Of a stretch of 64,000 nucleotides of DNA, positions 62,959 to 64,000 are shown piece after piece. Position 1 is the stretch's first letter, and every line of letters begins with the position of its first letter. Below the pieces are notes generated by a model. The model was not told where the DNA came from. It was given only the letters and a program-made list of their open reading frames with translations, and did no database searches. The translations under genes and the position numbers were made by a program. Origin of the DNA: G965212025 sp965212025 (GTDB lineage: Bacteria > Pseudomonadota > Gammaproteobacteria > Poriferisulfidales > Oxydemutatoraceae); NCBI GenBank assembly GCA_965212025.1, contig OZ243039.1, positions 1,674,001 through 1,738,000 on the forward strand. The letters are read 5' to 3'.

Positions 62959-63375
62959 ATGCGCATTGCCCTTAAGCGCCCGCGCCTGACGGTGTGGGTC
63001 GCGGGGTGTCTGGGCTTTGCCGGTCTTTTGCTCCCTTGGCTGCTGGACTGGCTGTCCCCGCTTTCCTTCCTGGTGCTCGAGACTGCAATGGTGTTTTTTG
63101 TTTTGCCATTGTTTCGTTTTTTCTGGAGCGATACTGAACAGCTTTATGCGGAAATCTGTCTGGGGCCGAACGAAAGTATCAGTCTCAGGCGTCATGGCGA
63201 ATCATTTTTTTCAGAGCCCATGGTAGGCAAGGTCATACACCTGTTTCGTCATTACGTCGAAGTGTTGCTGGTGGATGAAAACGGCAGGAAGAAGCGCCTG
63301 CACATCACTTGGGATATGGTGCGTCGGGAAGAACTTCGCCGACTCAGAAAGTTCCTCATCGCTCAACAATTTTAA
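62959..63375 (+). CDS. YgfX-like membrane protein
   Basis: A 138-residue protein with two membrane segments near residues 13-33 and 36-58 (VAGCLGFAGLLLPWLLDWL, LSFLVLETAMVFFVLPLFRFF) followed by a soluble domain. The arrangement and its position right after sdhE match YgfX/CptA, which in E. coli accompanies SdhE; it was once proposed as a toxin, but that role is disputed. Sequence similarity is weak, so the call rests largely on synteny and topology. Confidence 0.65.
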   Translation: MRIALKRPRLTVWVAGCLGFAGLLLPWLLDWLSPLSFLVLETAMVFFVLPLFRFFWSDTEQLYAEICLGPNESISLRRHGESFFSEPMVGKVIHLFRHYVEVLLVDENGRKKRLHITWDMVRREELRRLRKFLIAQQF

Positions 63376-63456
63376 CAACCGCGAAAAACGTGCAAGTCAG
63401 AAATACTGTCTCTAGGGTTTTTCGGTCGGAGGAGGTTGGCACCTTCCCATAATAAT

Positions 63457-63485
63457 TTGCCAGATTAGGTGTCATCTCGTACAAT
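63457..63485 (+). promoter_or_regulatory. Sigma-70-type promoter
   Basis: TTGCCA at 63457-63462 and TACAAT at 63480-63485 are separated by exactly 17 bases and lie in the 306-base gap after the YgfX-like gene. Transcription would start near 63492, leaving a leader of about 190 bases before ATG 63682. No further element was recognised in that leader. Confidence 0.6.
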
Positions 63486-63681
63486 CAACCCACTAAATGT
63501 TTTTCCGGCGCGTACAGCCGAGCCGGGACATCAGGGCAAAGTGGGTGAGGGGTCAGAAGTCAGAGGTTCGCTCAGTGCGTCAGTCAGGAGAATAGATAGC
63601 GAACGTTATGGCAGGAATTTTATGTTGTAGACGGTGTGTGGTCTCCTTTTTTCTGCCCGCGTGGCTCGTAAGCCATTCACA

Positions 63682-64000
63682 ATGAAAAAAGCAGGTTACA
63701 GATTTCCGGATACGCAGAGATCCGGTGGCGATGGCTGGTTGAAGTGGTTGCTCGTGGGTGTATCCATCATCACGTCAAACTCGCCCGCTTTCGGCCAGGA
63801 TCAGAAATTTTTGGCAGATCAAGGCTTCGCGGCCAGCCCCTTGCCGGAGGTGCAACACGCGAGAGAGGCCGCCCGGAGCGTGTACCCCACCAGAGCACAA
63901 CGACTGGATCTGGGAGACTTCAGCACGCAGGAAGAAGACAAAATCCTGGAGCTGCTCAGCGTGAGCACGGTCAACTACACCGGTATCTATCGGGAAGTCC
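63682..64000 (+). CDS. Unrecognised exported protein, N-terminal part (runs off the end)
   Basis: About 106 residues are present from ATG 63682 to the end of the window. A hydrophobic segment at about residues 20-38 (LKWLLVGVSIITSNSPAFG) suggests a signal peptide or anchor. After it comes an Ala/Arg-rich stretch (PEVQHAREAARSVYP) and an acidic segment (GDFSTQEEDKILELLS). No domain was recognised and the remainder is missing. A good sigma-70-type promoter lies about 200 bases upstream, arguing that it is a real gene. Confidence 0.55.
   Translation, partial: MKKAGYRFPDTQRSGGDGWLKWLLVGVSIITSNSPAFGQDQKFLADQGFAASPLPEVQHAREAARSVYPTRAQRLDLGDFSTQEEDKILELLSVSTVNYTGIYREV

Noticed and set aside
1..64000. 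CRISPR array, tRNA or rRNA genes
   Set aside because: No regularly spaced repeats, no T-loop plus acceptor pattern and no rRNA-like sequence were recognised by eye.

Overview
The window comes from a Gammaproteobacterium that appears to be methylotrophic. Three local gene orders are typical of Pseudomonas and its relatives: lnt–leuS–lptE–holA–proA–nadD–rsfS, ftsK–lolA–rarA, and ccmABCDEFGHI. The first 8 kb carries most of the N-methylglutamate (NMG) route for methylamine. It holds the end of an ammonium/methylammonium-type transporter, a small membrane protein, mgdABCD (N-methylglutamate dehydrogenase) and gmaS (gamma-glutamylmethylamide synthetase). The third enzyme, N-methylglutamate synthase (mgsABC), is not in the window. 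A four-gene ABC set typical of PQQ-dependent alcohol oxidation lies at 45.2–49.0 kb next to the complete cytochrome c maturation operon, which fits periplasmic alcohol oxidation through c-type cytochromes. No PQQ dehydrogenase is visible, so methanol use is an inference. Almost every base is coding, genes commonly overlap as ATGA or GTGA, and no tRNA, rRNA, CRISPR array, prophage or intact insertion sequence was recognised.

Layout. 1–7.7 kb: amt end, small proteins, mgdABCD–gmaS. 7.8–11.2 kb: minus-strand accessory genes (a CBU_0592-like membrane protein, a RimB–RimK fusion, a 2H phosphoesterase) and a secreted LprI-like protein. 11.2–24 kb: envelope, translation and NAD housekeeping (lnt, leuS, lptE, holA, proA, nadD, rsfS, a YhdP/AsmA-like giant), with a tartronate-semialdehyde-reductase-like gene lying antisense between lptE and holA. 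24–28 kb: an Fbp-type iron(III) ABC transporter behind a Fur-like box, then a 590-base non-coding stretch that can fold strongly. 28.7–34 kb: ilvE, hldE, waaF, lipB, lipA. 34–36 kb: an AlgZ/AlgR-type two-component pair. 36–42 kb: ftsK, lolA, rarA, two small unknown genes, ygfZ. 42.5–43.2 kb: an AT-rich relic of a type II restriction–modification system. 43.3–45.1 kb: hemD, hemC. 45.2–49 kb: the PQQ-associated ABC cluster. 49.1–56 kb: ccmA–I. 56–58.7 kb: a single LolC/E-type gene, lolD and a DUF2062 protein. 59–63.4 kb: sdhCDAB, sdhE and a YgfX-like gene. The window ends inside an unrecognised exported protein.

How the genes fit together. GmaS makes gamma-glutamylmethylamide from methylamine and glutamate; the missing MgsABC would turn it into N-methylglutamate; MgdABCD would release a C1 unit and regenerate glutamate. 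The transporter would bring in the amine or ammonium. The ccm genes supply cytochromes c, sdh feeds the respiratory chain, fbp supplies iron, and lnt/lol/lptE/hldE/waaF build the outer membrane. The least ordinary observations are the restriction–modification relic, the foldable RNA-like region beside the iron transporter, the RimB–RimK fusion, the antisense reductase gene sharing its start codon bases with holA, the single LolC/E gene, and the small membrane protein between amt and the NMG genes.
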